This document shows, one piece after another, positions 45,401-54,998 of a stretch of DNA of 64,000 nucleotides. The position numbers and the translations under genes are program-made. Under the pieces are notes generated by a model, which searched no databases, was not told the DNA's origin, and saw only the letters and a program-made list of their open reading frames with translations. Numbering within the stretch: position 1 is the stretch's first letter; every line of letters begins with the position of its first letter. Origin of the DNA: Impatiens glandulifera (lineage: Eukaryota; Streptophyta; Magnoliopsida; Ericales; Balsaminaceae); NCBI RefSeq assembly GCF_907164915.1, contig NC_061862.1, forward strand, positions 79,511,718-79,575,717, read 5' to 3'.

Positions 45401-46560
45401 GCCAGAGGAACTAAACAACTATTAACTTCTATGTGCAGGAACAGATCGAATGGCACAAACCGGCTGGAGCCTCATAAACCGGTTGAAGAACACTTCAAAG
45501 AAATCCAGTTCCAAGTGATCAAATCAAGATTAGAGGAACCGGTTTCAAACTTTCTCAAAGAGACCGGCTAGCAAAGACAAGTCTACATTCCAGCCGGACT
45601 ATACTGTGTAAAAATAACCGGAAACTACAAAATGCAGAGATGACGTAATATGACGTAATAAACGTGTCTCGAAGAGATAAAAGAAGATAAGATCAGATCA
45701 GAAGCATGCGAGGAAAGCAATGATGATTTACTGATCCGACCTTGACAGCCGGATGGTGCATGCCTGACACGTGTTCGAATCTGAAAACCGGTTACGTCAT
45801 CTTATACTCAGAGGTGTCTGCATGCTTGTCAAGTGTTGAGGAAGGTGAAACGTGCAAGCAACCTCCTTGCACCAGCGTGACGCTGGATTAACTAATCCCA
45901 CGGTGAGAGAAGAAAGTAACCGTTGGGATCATCTTTCCTATAAAAGGAAGACGAAGCGACTTCATTAATAGCGACACAAGTTACGAAAATCTTAGAGAGA
46001 TAAAGAAATCTTACGCGCGATCCAAAACCGTTGTGTCATTAACCGGAAGCTTTATTTGTGTGTTTGTATTGTGTTGTGTATTACATTAAGAGTGAGTTGG
46101 TGTAACCGGCGAATAGCGAGTTGGGCTCGACCGGCTGTGTTATTGTTGTAACTTTGAAAGTTAGTGGAGATCCTTCTCATAACCTGAGAAGAAGGGGTGA
46201 CGTAGGAGGGTTTGCTCTGAACATCCATAAAAAACCTTGTCCCGTGTTATTTCCTTCATTTACTGCTTACTCACTTAACCTAATCAAAACAATCTTACTC
46301 CTTAGATCAAAAACCGGTCCACTCATATTTCTAAAACCGACTCCTTCTAAACATCATCTAAGTCGCATTCGTTGCTTCAGACTGAAACAGACATTTCCTC
46401 CCTTGAACCTGGTTCAAGAGTCTGTGACAGTTTGCGAAGTGCTGAGAACGGTTATAGTCTTTAACCGGACTATCACCAAAGTGTTGTGTGTGTTGTAAGA
46501 GGTCACCCTTCCTAAAACCGGAAACACTCCGGTCCTACAAGGACGTCCCCGATCCTAACA
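45364..46560 (+). repeat. 3' LTR of element D
   Basis: TGATAGAAAAATTAAG to GATCCTAACA, 1197 bp. TATA box at 45939-45946. It contains the 128-bp block missing from the 5' LTR. Confidence 0.92.
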
Positions 46561-47352
46561 GGTTATATATCATAATTATTTTAATAAAATATTACTTCTT
46601 ATTGTGTTATAAATTTATAATAATAATACCATGAGTATTATTATTTTCCACATATAAAGCTTAATTATGTAATCATTCTATTTTGTTTACGAACTTAACA
46701 TGTATTGGTCTTTATAATGATGATATATTTTAATTTATTTTTGTATTTATCTTTAAGTAATTTTTTTTTTTTAAATTTCTAGTAAAGGTGATTATATGTT
46801 TAATAATTAATAATCATAAACTAAAACATATAAATCAAAGCTCAATCAAATAGCACAATAAATTAATATAAATTAGTTAATTTTTCAAGGTAATTAATCT
46901 CAAAATGAAATTCCCTTGGATTATTAATCAATTAAAATCAATTTGATCAATTAATTCCATCTTCCAAATTGAACAACTCTTATTTGACCAAATAAAAATA
47001 AATACTAACTATTCGTCCAATTCATTTTCAATAAGCTTGTTAGGATTATTAAATCTTTAATATTATATCTCAATGTGAATTAGTTGACTAATCATTTCAC
47101 AAATATAACAAATCATCTTATAATCTAGAAGCATTCTTTTCAACATGCATGTTTTTTCTTATTCTTTTCTAAGATAATTTTTTTTCAAATTTTTTATAAG
47201 TTACAAAAACATAAATAAAAATTTGAATGCCAACTTGCTCTTGGATGGGGGAGAGAAGAAAGGATAAGTAGACATTTATAATAATAATAATTTGTTTAAT
47301 TTTTAACATTGATCACTTTTCCTCTCATTAAAATTAAGTTTATTAATCTAAA
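46561..47352. other. AT-rich DNA between element D and a Helitron-like insertion
   Basis: No gene, RNA or element end is supported. Confidence 0.6.
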
Positions 47353-47552
47353 TCTATATATATAATGATGCTTAAATTTTAAAGTGTCTGGATTGTCGGG
47401 TCAAAAGTTGTGGTTAATTTAGATATATGTGAGAGTAAATAGATACTTGGGTCGGATTGTGAGTTGACCCGCCCATAAAAATTTTACTGTAATATTTTTT
47501 TTTCACGGTTTTTTATATTATTACTCGTGCAAATACATGGGATACATGCTAG
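47353..47552 (+). mobile_element. short non-autonomous Helitron-like element, copy 1
   Basis: Starts TCTATATATATAATGATGC after an A, ends CTAG before a T, as Helitrons do when inserted between A and T. A decayed palindrome (CGTGCAAATACATGGG) lies about 7 bases before the CTAG end. It matches the minus-strand copy at 54211-54460 over most of its length (GATTGTCGGGTCAA, TATGTGAGAGTAAATAGAT, GTTGACCCGCCCATAAA). Confidence 0.65.
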
Positions 47553-49143
47553 TTTGATATAATAGTATATTGTTTTCAAAAAATAAAAATTAGCTTAGTG
47601 CAAATGCTTTATTTTCTCTTGCAAATTACTTTTATTTTTAATAGGGAAAGGCTAAAAATGAAGTCATATTAGGTCGTCTACTAAATAAGACCAATTCATA
47701 TATATGTGTTTTTACTATTAAATTTGTGGACTAATTATTTGTATATAAAATTAAAGGTTTGACTGTTAATAATCATATAATTAACAAATAACAATTTGAT
47801 ACGTTTCTCATTGAATATTTATATTATTATAATTTATATCTCTTTTGAAAGAGACTGAAAATTTAAAATGACCTTGTCTTATTTCATAATTAAATATGTA
47901 AGTCATGTTCAACCACCATTTAAAAAAACTCAGCTCCTCTCAATTAAAAAATACATTTTATTTGTTGATCCATATAAAAATATGATTTCTATCAAATTTA
48001 TTAACAAGAATAAAAACAAAATCATTGTGGTGATTTATCTGGATAACTCAAGGGATAATAAAATACTATCAATGTTATTGGGTATTGCAAAAATATTTAT
48101 GATAAATAAAATAATTAAAATTAAAATTAAAATTAAAATTAAAATTAAAATGATGGGATGCTTTCCAAAAAATAAGGAAAATAATTATTTGGGCAGGTTA
48201 TGATGGGGTCCACATGATGGATGAGTCAGCCTGCTTTCTAAGACCTCGTCAGTCGGACAGTCACCTAACTGGACTTTGAACCGCAGCCGCCATCTGACGT
48301 GTCATTTACTTTCTTTAATGTTAAGATTTTTATAAAACTTATATTGAATAATAAAAACATAAATTATTTAAAATTTTATAAAATACAAATATTTTCATAT
48401 TTTTGATTGATTAATTAAATGATTAAAAAATATAATATATAATTATTTAAAATTTATTAAACTAATTTAAGTGATAATAAAATTTTCAAAGAAACTAAAA
48501 ATTATTCTTAATTAAAATTTATTAACTTACAATAAAAGTTAAATTTCTTATATTAAAAAATGTTTAAGAATAAGACTTAAAAACAGAACTATTGATACTT
48601 TTTTAGGTATCAAGATTCATGACTCAAATCTAAGCGTGAAATCTCGAGTAGGTCTCAAATTTCTAAGAATTATTCAAACTTCTTATTTATTAAAAAAAAT
48701 ATTTTTTTTTAAAACGAGTTTATAACCATTTCAATTAAAAAAAAACAAAGAAATAAGAGATTTAAAAATCAAAACTAGACTATTTATTATAAAATAAGAA
48801 ACAAACTATCTAAATTAAATTAATTTTTTTAATAATAAATAATTTTAAAAATATTAAAAATGCTTAACATCAAATTAACTTATAAATTTAAAAGTAATTT
48901 TTACTTAATATAATATAAATTAATTAAAGTAGAATAGTTTAATTTCCTACCAGAGATTTTAAAAAAATAATAACTTATGAGTATTCTATCTGTATAATGA
49001 CTTATTTAAAATAAAATTCATTTTGAACAAATAAATATTATTAATAATTATAAAATATTTTACAACATTATTCAATCTAAATTAATAATATTAATAAAAA
49101 TAGTTTTTAAATAAATAATTTTTTTCCAAACCAACAACTCTTA
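47553..49143. other. AT-rich DNA left of the actin gene
   Basis: No supported gene. It contains a TTAAAA hexamer array at about 48113-48150 and a short GC-rich island at about 48195-48300 (CCGCAGCCGCCATCTGACG). Confidence 0.6.
48113..48150. repeat. TTAAAA hexanucleotide microsatellite
   Basis: About six perfect units. Confidence 0.9.
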
Positions 49144-49678
49144 GACCACCCACAGCAGGGTGTCAAATTTTTTCATTTAACACTCTGCCACGTCAGCTTA
49201 ACACCTCTTTTAACACCCACTTTTTAACATGTCATACAGCAGCGTGTTATTCAAGGTATCAAAATTACTTTTTCATTTTCTCTCACTTCCACATCATTTA
49301 AACATATACATAATTTCATTTTTTTTAACCACAAACAATATTATTCATCACTTTATTCACCACAAACAATATTTTTTTTTGTGTCCAAATGACACAAACC
49401 AAGTCTCTATTTATAGATCGTGAAAAATAAAAAATATTGATATAATTTTTTTTTTTTTTTTATTGATCAATTATTATTAAAATGTATTTTTAAAATAAGA
49501 AAACTAAAATCAAAAGGGATATCCACATGGCAGCCTCTCATTGGCCAAACAAAATTTGACACCCATATCAAATTTTGACACCCAAAATTTGACACTCACT
49601 TTTGCCCCCCTGCTGCCTCCCACCCTCCTCTTTTGACACCCAATTGACACCCTAATTAATCTCCTGCTGCGGCTGGTC
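49144..49678. mobile_element. Tourist/PIF-Harbinger-like MITE in the actin upstream region (535 bp)
   Basis: Imperfect terminal inverted repeats GACCACCCACAGCAGG (left) and GACCAGCCGCAGCAGG (right, reverse complement) are bordered by TTA on both sides (49141-49143, 49679-49681), the PIF/Harbinger target duplication. The interior repeats words of the type TTTGACACCCA near both ends and has no coding capacity. It ends 71 bases before the actin TATA box. Confidence 0.72.
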
Positions 49679-49749
49679 TTAGGAGTTAAGGTTTTCTTTT
49701 TTTTTTATATATTATTAAATTTCTGTTTTACTTTTCTCTTTCTACGTGA

Positions 49750-49757
49750 TATAAAAA
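49750..49757 (+). promoter_or_regulatory. TATA box of the actin gene
   Basis: TATAAAAA in GTGATATAAAAAGCTC, followed by a CT-rich leader (TCTCTCCGCCTCTGTCTCTC). The transcript should start near 49780. Confidence 0.7.
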
Positions 49758-49876
49758 GCTCTCTGTATTTTTTTCCATTGCCACCAAAATCTCTCCGCCT
49801 CTGTCTCTCTGTTCAAATCTATTGAGATCAAGCTGAGTCTTTCTGGTCTCCGGTCGGTCTCTGAATCTTGAATCAG

Positions 49877-49942
49877 GTATTCTTTCTTCTATACTAAAAT
49901 TATGAACTAAACTCTACTTATCTTTAGTCTCATTTGATTCAG
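49877..49942 (+). other. leader intron of the actin gene (66 bp)
   Basis: Donor CAG|GTATTC at 49876/49877 and acceptor TTGATTCAG|ATCC at 49942/49943, with a pyrimidine-rich tract between. An intron in the 5' leader is characteristic of plant actin genes. It is read from consensus sites only. Confidence 0.6.
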
Positions 49943-49986
49943 ATCCGTTTTTCATTTCACTTTATCAGAATTTTTTGAACAAAAAA

Positions 49987-51193
49987 ATGGCTGATTCTGA
50001 GGATATTCAACCTATCGTCTGCGACAATGGAACTGGAATGGTCAAAGCTGGTTTCGCCGGAGATGACGCTCCACGGGCAGTTTTCCCAAGTATAGTCGGT
50101 CGACCTAGACACACCGGAGTCATGGTCGGCATGGGTCAAAAAGACGCATACGTCGGCGACGAAGCTCAATCCAAAAGAGGTATCCTAACCTTAAAATATC
50201 CAATCGAACATGGAATCGTTAGTAATTGGGATGATATGGAGAAAATTTGGCATCATACTTTCTTCAACGAACTTCGTGTTGCTCCTGAAGAACACCCTGT
50301 ACTACTTACAGAGGCGCCACTAAACCCTAAGGCCAATAGAGAAAAGATGACCCAGATTATGTTCGAGACTTTCGATGTCCCTGCTATGTATGTTTCAATT
50401 CAGGCGGTTTTATCTCTTTACGCCAGCGGTCGAACGACTGGTATTGTAATGGATTCAGGCGATGGTGTTAGCCATACAGTTCCGATTTACGAAGGGTTTT
50501 CCCTTCCTCACGCAATCCTCCGATTGGATTTAGCAGGTCGCGATTTGACTGATTCGTTGATGAAGATCTTAACCGAAAGAGGGTACTCGTTTACTACGAC
50601 TGCAGAACGGGAAATCGTCCGCGATATCAAAGAGAAGCTTGCGTTTGTAGCGGTCGATTATGAGCAAGAGTTGGAGACGGCTAAGAGTAGTTCTTCGATT
50701 GAGAAGAGTTATGAACTGCCAGATGGACAGGTGATCACGATTGGAGCGGAGAGGTTTAGATGTCCGGAGGTTTTGTTTCAACCGTCTTTGGTAGGAATGG
50801 AAGCGGCTGGAATTCACGAGACTACTTACAATTCGATTATGAAATGCGATGTTGATATTAGGCGCGATTTGTATGGAAACATTGTTCTTAGCGGCGGTTC
50901 TACCATGTTTCCGGGGATTGCGGACAGGATGAGCAAGGAAATAACAGCTCTTGCTCCGAGTAGCATGAAGATAAAGGTGGTTGCTCCTCCGGAGAGAAAG
51001 TATAGTGTCTGGATTGGTGGATCCATATTGGCTTCTCTTAGTACATTTCAACAGGTAATGAATTAACTAGTTAGTTTATCAACAAAATCAAAATCGAATT
51101 ACAAACTTATGAACATTTGTTTTGCAGATGTGGATCACCAAGGCAGAGTACGATGAATCTGGTCCAGCCATTGTTCACAGGAAATGCTTTTAA
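49987..51193 (+). CDS. actin, 377 residues, one coding intron
   Basis: Actin polymerises into filaments of the plant cytoskeleton and hydrolyses ATP. Exon 1 (49987-51054, 356 codons) starts [20 protein letters not shown]; exon 2 (51128-51193) encodes [21 protein letters not shown]. The intron (51055-51127, GT...TTTTGCAG) sits at the last intron site of plant actins. The usual coding introns near codons 20 and 150 are absent, so most of the protein is one exon. ATP-binding words [15 protein letters not shown] and DSGDGVSHT are intact and length is normal. Several normally invariant positions differ from common plant actins ([41 protein letters not shown]), suggesting a divergent, perhaps tissue-restricted paralogue. 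No frame damage is visible, so it is probably expressed. Confidence 0.95.
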
Positions 51194-51406
51194 GCTAAAG
51201 CTTGGTTGAAGGAAATTATATATATGTTATTGTCTCTGATTTATAGTTGATGAAGGCCCTGTTTCATTAAATGAATGGTGAGTTTGAAGTAGTTTGTTTA
51301 TATGTATTTGTTTGAACTTTGAATGTTGGATTTGTATCATTAATTTGTGCTGTGAGAATATTAGTGATTGAATGAACAAATTTTATTGGTTGTTCTAATG
51401 AATCTC

Positions 51407-51412
51407 AATAAA
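51407..51412 (+). terminator. actin polyadenylation signal
   Basis: AATAAA about 214 bases after the stop, in AT-rich 3' untranslated DNA. Confidence 0.55.
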
Positions 51413-51993
51413 ATATGATTTGAGTTATTGAATCGAAGAATCACACATATCAGATTTAGTTTGATTCTCAATTCAAACGCTTCATCATTATTATGGTAAT
51501 GTTGTCAGCTTCAAACTATTAGAATCTTCCCGTCTAAACTACTAGAATCTTCCCGTCAATTTATAGACGAGAGGGTCTGTCATAAGCTATGGTTGTTCTA
51601 TGTGAACTTGCATTCTTGATAACTTGATGAATAAAATAAAAGGTGTTGATGAAGTTTATGAGAAGTTAGATTTAGCATTAAAAATATGCATGGTTACATT
51701 CAACTTTGTCACGGTTAGATTTGTCTTAATTCAAATATGTTTCATCGATGACTTATTTCTACAACCAAAAGAGTGTGATGAAGGTGAAAATGTAGTATTG
51801 TGGATGCGATTGTCTGAGCCTGGTTCATGAACACCATTGAAGCAATGAATGGAAGGAGATTTTAGTAAAAAAAAAACACAAAAAACAGTAGAGATTTGTG
51901 GCTTGAGATTAAGTCTAGTTAGGAAAGAAACAACATACTTATGAAATACAACATATAGAAGATATTAGTTTCGTCTATTACAACATTAGTGGA

Positions 51994-52290
51994 TTGACTG
52001 CTTTACTCCTTAGCCTTGACGGCTATTAAAGAAGCTTTTATAGGAGCGGCAACACGAGAGAAGAACTTTTCCCTCGGCTCGGTTACTTACTTTTTTTCAC
52101 ATCTCGAGCGAGTTTTTCTTGATGTTCAGTGGGGTGGTGGTCCACGACGTAGGCGCAAGCAGAATTATTGGGCGCACCACTAAGATGGCTGACGAAAATA
52201 TTAAAGAGAGTGGTGGCAGATCCAAGGAGGAAAGCGATCAACTTGAACAAAGTAATAAAAAAGTTCAAATTACGAATGGAGAGACTGATA
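51994..52290 (-). pseudogene. possible small minus-strand gene fragment, unknown product
   Basis: On the minus strand a frame reads a hydrophobic helix (LFKLIAFLLGSATTLFNIF) and then a polar tail (VVDHHPTEHQEKLARDVKK). It closes at a stop that overlaps GTAAGT, a good splice donor. Two bases further a second frame reads REKFFSRVAAPIKASLIAV and ends in a stop near 51996. No ATG starts the hydrophobic part in frame, so a 5' exon is missing or not recognised. The text looks like real membrane-protein coding sense rather than chance, but I do not recognise the family. Confidence 0.35.
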
Positions 52291-52336
52291 AGGTGATCTA
52301 AACATAGAGGAATATTATGTTGAAATATATACTATA

Positions 52337-52507
52337 TGGGAAATGATAAAGAGCAGGAAAGATATGACAGGAATTTATAGGAAAATGAGGTGACATATTT
52401 TAAGTGGAATGATAATTTAATAGGAGAGAGAATTATCAAATTTTAAATCCACTTAAAATATGCCATCTCATTTTCCTACAAATTCCTGTACTCTCTATCA
52501 TTTCTCA
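52337..52507. mobile_element. foldback MITE (171 bp)
   Basis: Terminal inverted repeats of about 70 bases, TGGGAAATGATAAAGAG on the left and TGAGAAATGATAGAGAG on the right (reverse complement), meet in a short loop, so nearly the whole element can fold on itself. The 7 bases TACTATA border both sides (52330-52336, 52508-52514). It has no coding capacity. A 7-8-base duplication would fit hAT-type elements, but the superfamily is uncertain. Confidence 0.75.
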
Positions 52508-52514
52508 TACTATA

Positions 52515-54210
52515 TAAATGATTTCCATTATATAAATGAAAATGAGAATTCAAAATTAAAATTAAATGGGTGAGTTCCAAAAATAAATCGAGTTAGTGAA
52601 TTTATCCACGTTAAATTTTTTTGCAAAATGTAGCATTTTTATGATACATAGATAAATCATATATAATATGATATTGTGCTAGTTTTATGTTTAAACTAAA
52701 TCACTTAAATTAAAATTATAAAGTTTAAAACATTTTATCATACAAGATAAAATAAAAAGGTCAATTTTATTTGCTATTAGTTTTTTTATTAATCCAGTGA
52801 AGTTTAACTTATTTGTAAAATACATTTTATTGCATAAAAGCAAATTAATATATTTAAATTAAAATTTTAATTAAACGAGTTAATTAAATGGGGTATTAAT
52901 ATCAATATGAGAACTTTTTAATCCAATGCAATGATAAATGCATACATGAAACTTTTCAAATATAATTGTTAAAAATGCAATTGATTGCATTGAATTATTT
53001 ATTCCTATTAGTCATTATGTTCATTGACTAATTTATTTTGATATAAATTCTCATGATCATATATTGTTAAAAAAAAAACAATAAGAATTGTAGAATTACA
53101 TAGTTCTTCAATCACCCTAAATTAACTTCATTTTGTTTTTCATTTTCAACATCACAAAAAGCTAACCACTTATTAGTTTTTAGAAAAAACTTTTCATTGA
53201 TCATTTTATTTGTAGTTTCACACAATTCTGCTTTGATCCGGTGATAGTTCAAGTACGTTGGTCAAGTTCGCTACATAATGATTCTGGTGCTGAATTACTA
53301 CTAGATTCGTTATACCCTGAGAAACAGTCATATGATAAAATCAAGCACAAGACGGAGACGGCGTAACTATTTTAAGGAAAATGTGTTAAACACATGTCTC
53401 GAATCAACATTTGATTTCAGTGATTTCGTTTATTTATATATTGTAGTTTATTTAATTTCTTTGTAATAATATATACTTTTATAATTTTTATAATTTCAAG
53501 ACAAGATTACTAACAATCTTAAAACTGTTACATATGCTTTGCTATTTAGAAGCTTGTGCCGTCGAAAATCCTTGTCTTTGATGTTTCATGAAAAAGAGTT
53601 GAGTTAAAGAATAAAAATATGAAGAATTTTTTTTCGGAAAGAAGACAGAAGGTCATAAACAACAATAGAACAATCAAAGGGCACATTGGCACATTTGTTT
53701 AAAGTTTGGACGTAAGGGTGTGTGGCGGAAGCCATTTCTCTTATTCGAATCTAGTCAATGATTTTTTTGTAAAAATCTAACGTGATAAAATGACATTATT
53801 CATTCATATTAGAACCATTCAAATTTTTTGGGTATAAATTATGAGATAAATGTGATTTCTTTATAAAAATCAAACTCCTTAAAATGATTATAATCATTGA
53901 TGTTGGAGATGAATGGAGTGGTCAATAATTTATTTTTTTATAAAAATCAGACTTCTTAAAATGACTTTAGTCATTAATGTGAAAATCATTATAATTTCTT
54001 ATATAAATTTATGAGATGAATGTGGTCGATAATGATTTCTTATAAGAAATCTGAAAATGATATTAGTCATTAATGTTGAAATCACTATAATTTCTTAGGT
54101 AGAAATTATGAAATTAATTGGGATCATAACGATTTCTTATATAGAAATTTAATTTGTCAAAATGATGTTGTTATTAATATTTTAAAAAATTTTAATCTCT
54201 TCTATATAAA
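52515..54210. other. AT-rich DNA without recognised genes
   Basis: Short related phrases (AATGA(T/C)(T/A)TTAGTCATTAATGT, followed by TTTCTTATA-AAATTTATGA) recur at about 53.75-54.15 kb, a weak degenerate repeat. No coding frame is supported. Confidence 0.55.
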
Positions 54211-54460
54211 TTAGCATGTAGCCCGTGCATTTACACGAGTAATGATATAAAACACCGTGGAAAAAAATTACGGTAAAAATGTGATAGCATTTTTAATTTT
54301 ATTTTTAACCGTTTTAAGTTTATGAGCGAGTCAACCCACAACCCGACCCAAATATCTATTTACTCTCACATATATATTCAAATTAACCACAACTCTTGAC
54401 CCGATAATCCAGTCACTTTGAAAATTAAGCATCATTATATATATATATATATATATAGAT
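54211..54460 (-). mobile_element. short non-autonomous Helitron-like element, copy 2
   Basis: The minus strand starts TCTATATATATATA after an A and ends CTAA before a T. About 7 bases before the end lies the palindrome CTCGTGTAAATGCACGGG, a better 3' hairpin than in copy 1. It shares the interior words of 47353-47552 and carries about 50 extra bases (AAAATTAAAAATGCTATCAC region). It is inverted relative to copy 1, with the actin gene between them. Confidence 0.68.
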
Positions 54461-54545
54461 TAATAATTTAAAAAGTTGAAGCTATATTGTTAAAATGTCA
54501 CACGTTTATCAAATTTTGTGTTGAATTTAAAATATAAAATCTTAG

Positions 54546-54557
54546 TAGCTTAATTGG
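54546..54557 (+). other. tRNA-like A box next to element F
   Basis: TAGCTTAATTGG fits the pol III A-box consensus TRGYNNARNNGG and sits in CTTAGTAGCTTAATTGGTTA, which reads like a tRNA 5' half. No B box follows because the LTR of element F begins 12 bases later. It may be an interrupted SINE head. Confidence 0.3.
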
Positions 54558-54568
54558 TTAATGCGTGG

Positions 54569-54936
54569 TGTTAGGATTTGTATCTCCCAAATCCGACCAG
54601 CTTGAAACAATCTGTAAAAAACACAAGAAAGAAGAACACAAAAACACACAAATTTATAGTGGTTCACTCAAATTGAGCTACATCCACTTCAACCACCACC
54701 AGATTTACTATGAAGAAGAAGAAGGAATACAGAGTTTTTGCCTCATACTTTATCTCTCTAGAATTATGTCTACTCAATGTAAACCCTTAATAATTACATA
54801 TTTATAGGGTAAACATTCAAATAATAAACCTAAAAAGCTTTGGTCAGGCCCAAGCCCAAAACCAAAAAAGATAAACCCAATAAACTCTAATTAACAATGT
54901 AGAGTTTATTATAAGTGTAGGCTCCATAACTCAACA
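54569..54936 (-). repeat. 3' LTR of element F (368 bp)
   Basis: Plus-strand text TGTTAGGATTTG to AACTCAACA. On the minus strand the purine tract CCAAGTGGGAGAT (54937-54949) precedes it. Confidence 0.8.
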
Positions 54937-54998
54937 ATCTCCCACTTGGAGACTCACTTCATCATCTCTCGATCGGTAGTGGCTTTCCATTCGATGTC

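Larger units (their letters stand above)
32662..46560 (+). mobile_element. SIRE-like Ty1/copia element D with three extra post-pol genes (13.9 kb)
   Basis: LTRs of 1069 and 1197 bp flank gag, pol and about 6.3 kb of additional coding DNA. The flanks GATTA (32657-32661) and GGTTA (46561-46565) are probably a 5-base target duplication with one later change. Gag and pol match the SIRE/Maximus type of copia. The region after pol holds three related genes, each with its own TATA box, and then a triplicated polypurine-tract/U3 junction. Gag, pol and the extra genes each carry a few stops or shifts, so this copy is dead but recent enough to read clearly. Confidence 0.93.

Noticed and set aside
47868..48203. 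Open frame of 111 codons
   Set aside because: Its C-terminal part is a translated TTAAAA microsatellite and the rest is low-complexity Lys/Ile text.
49975..49986. Possible upstream start for actin at a TTG codon
   Set aside because: The ATG at 49987 gives the standard actin N-terminus MADSEDIQP and a total of 377 residues.
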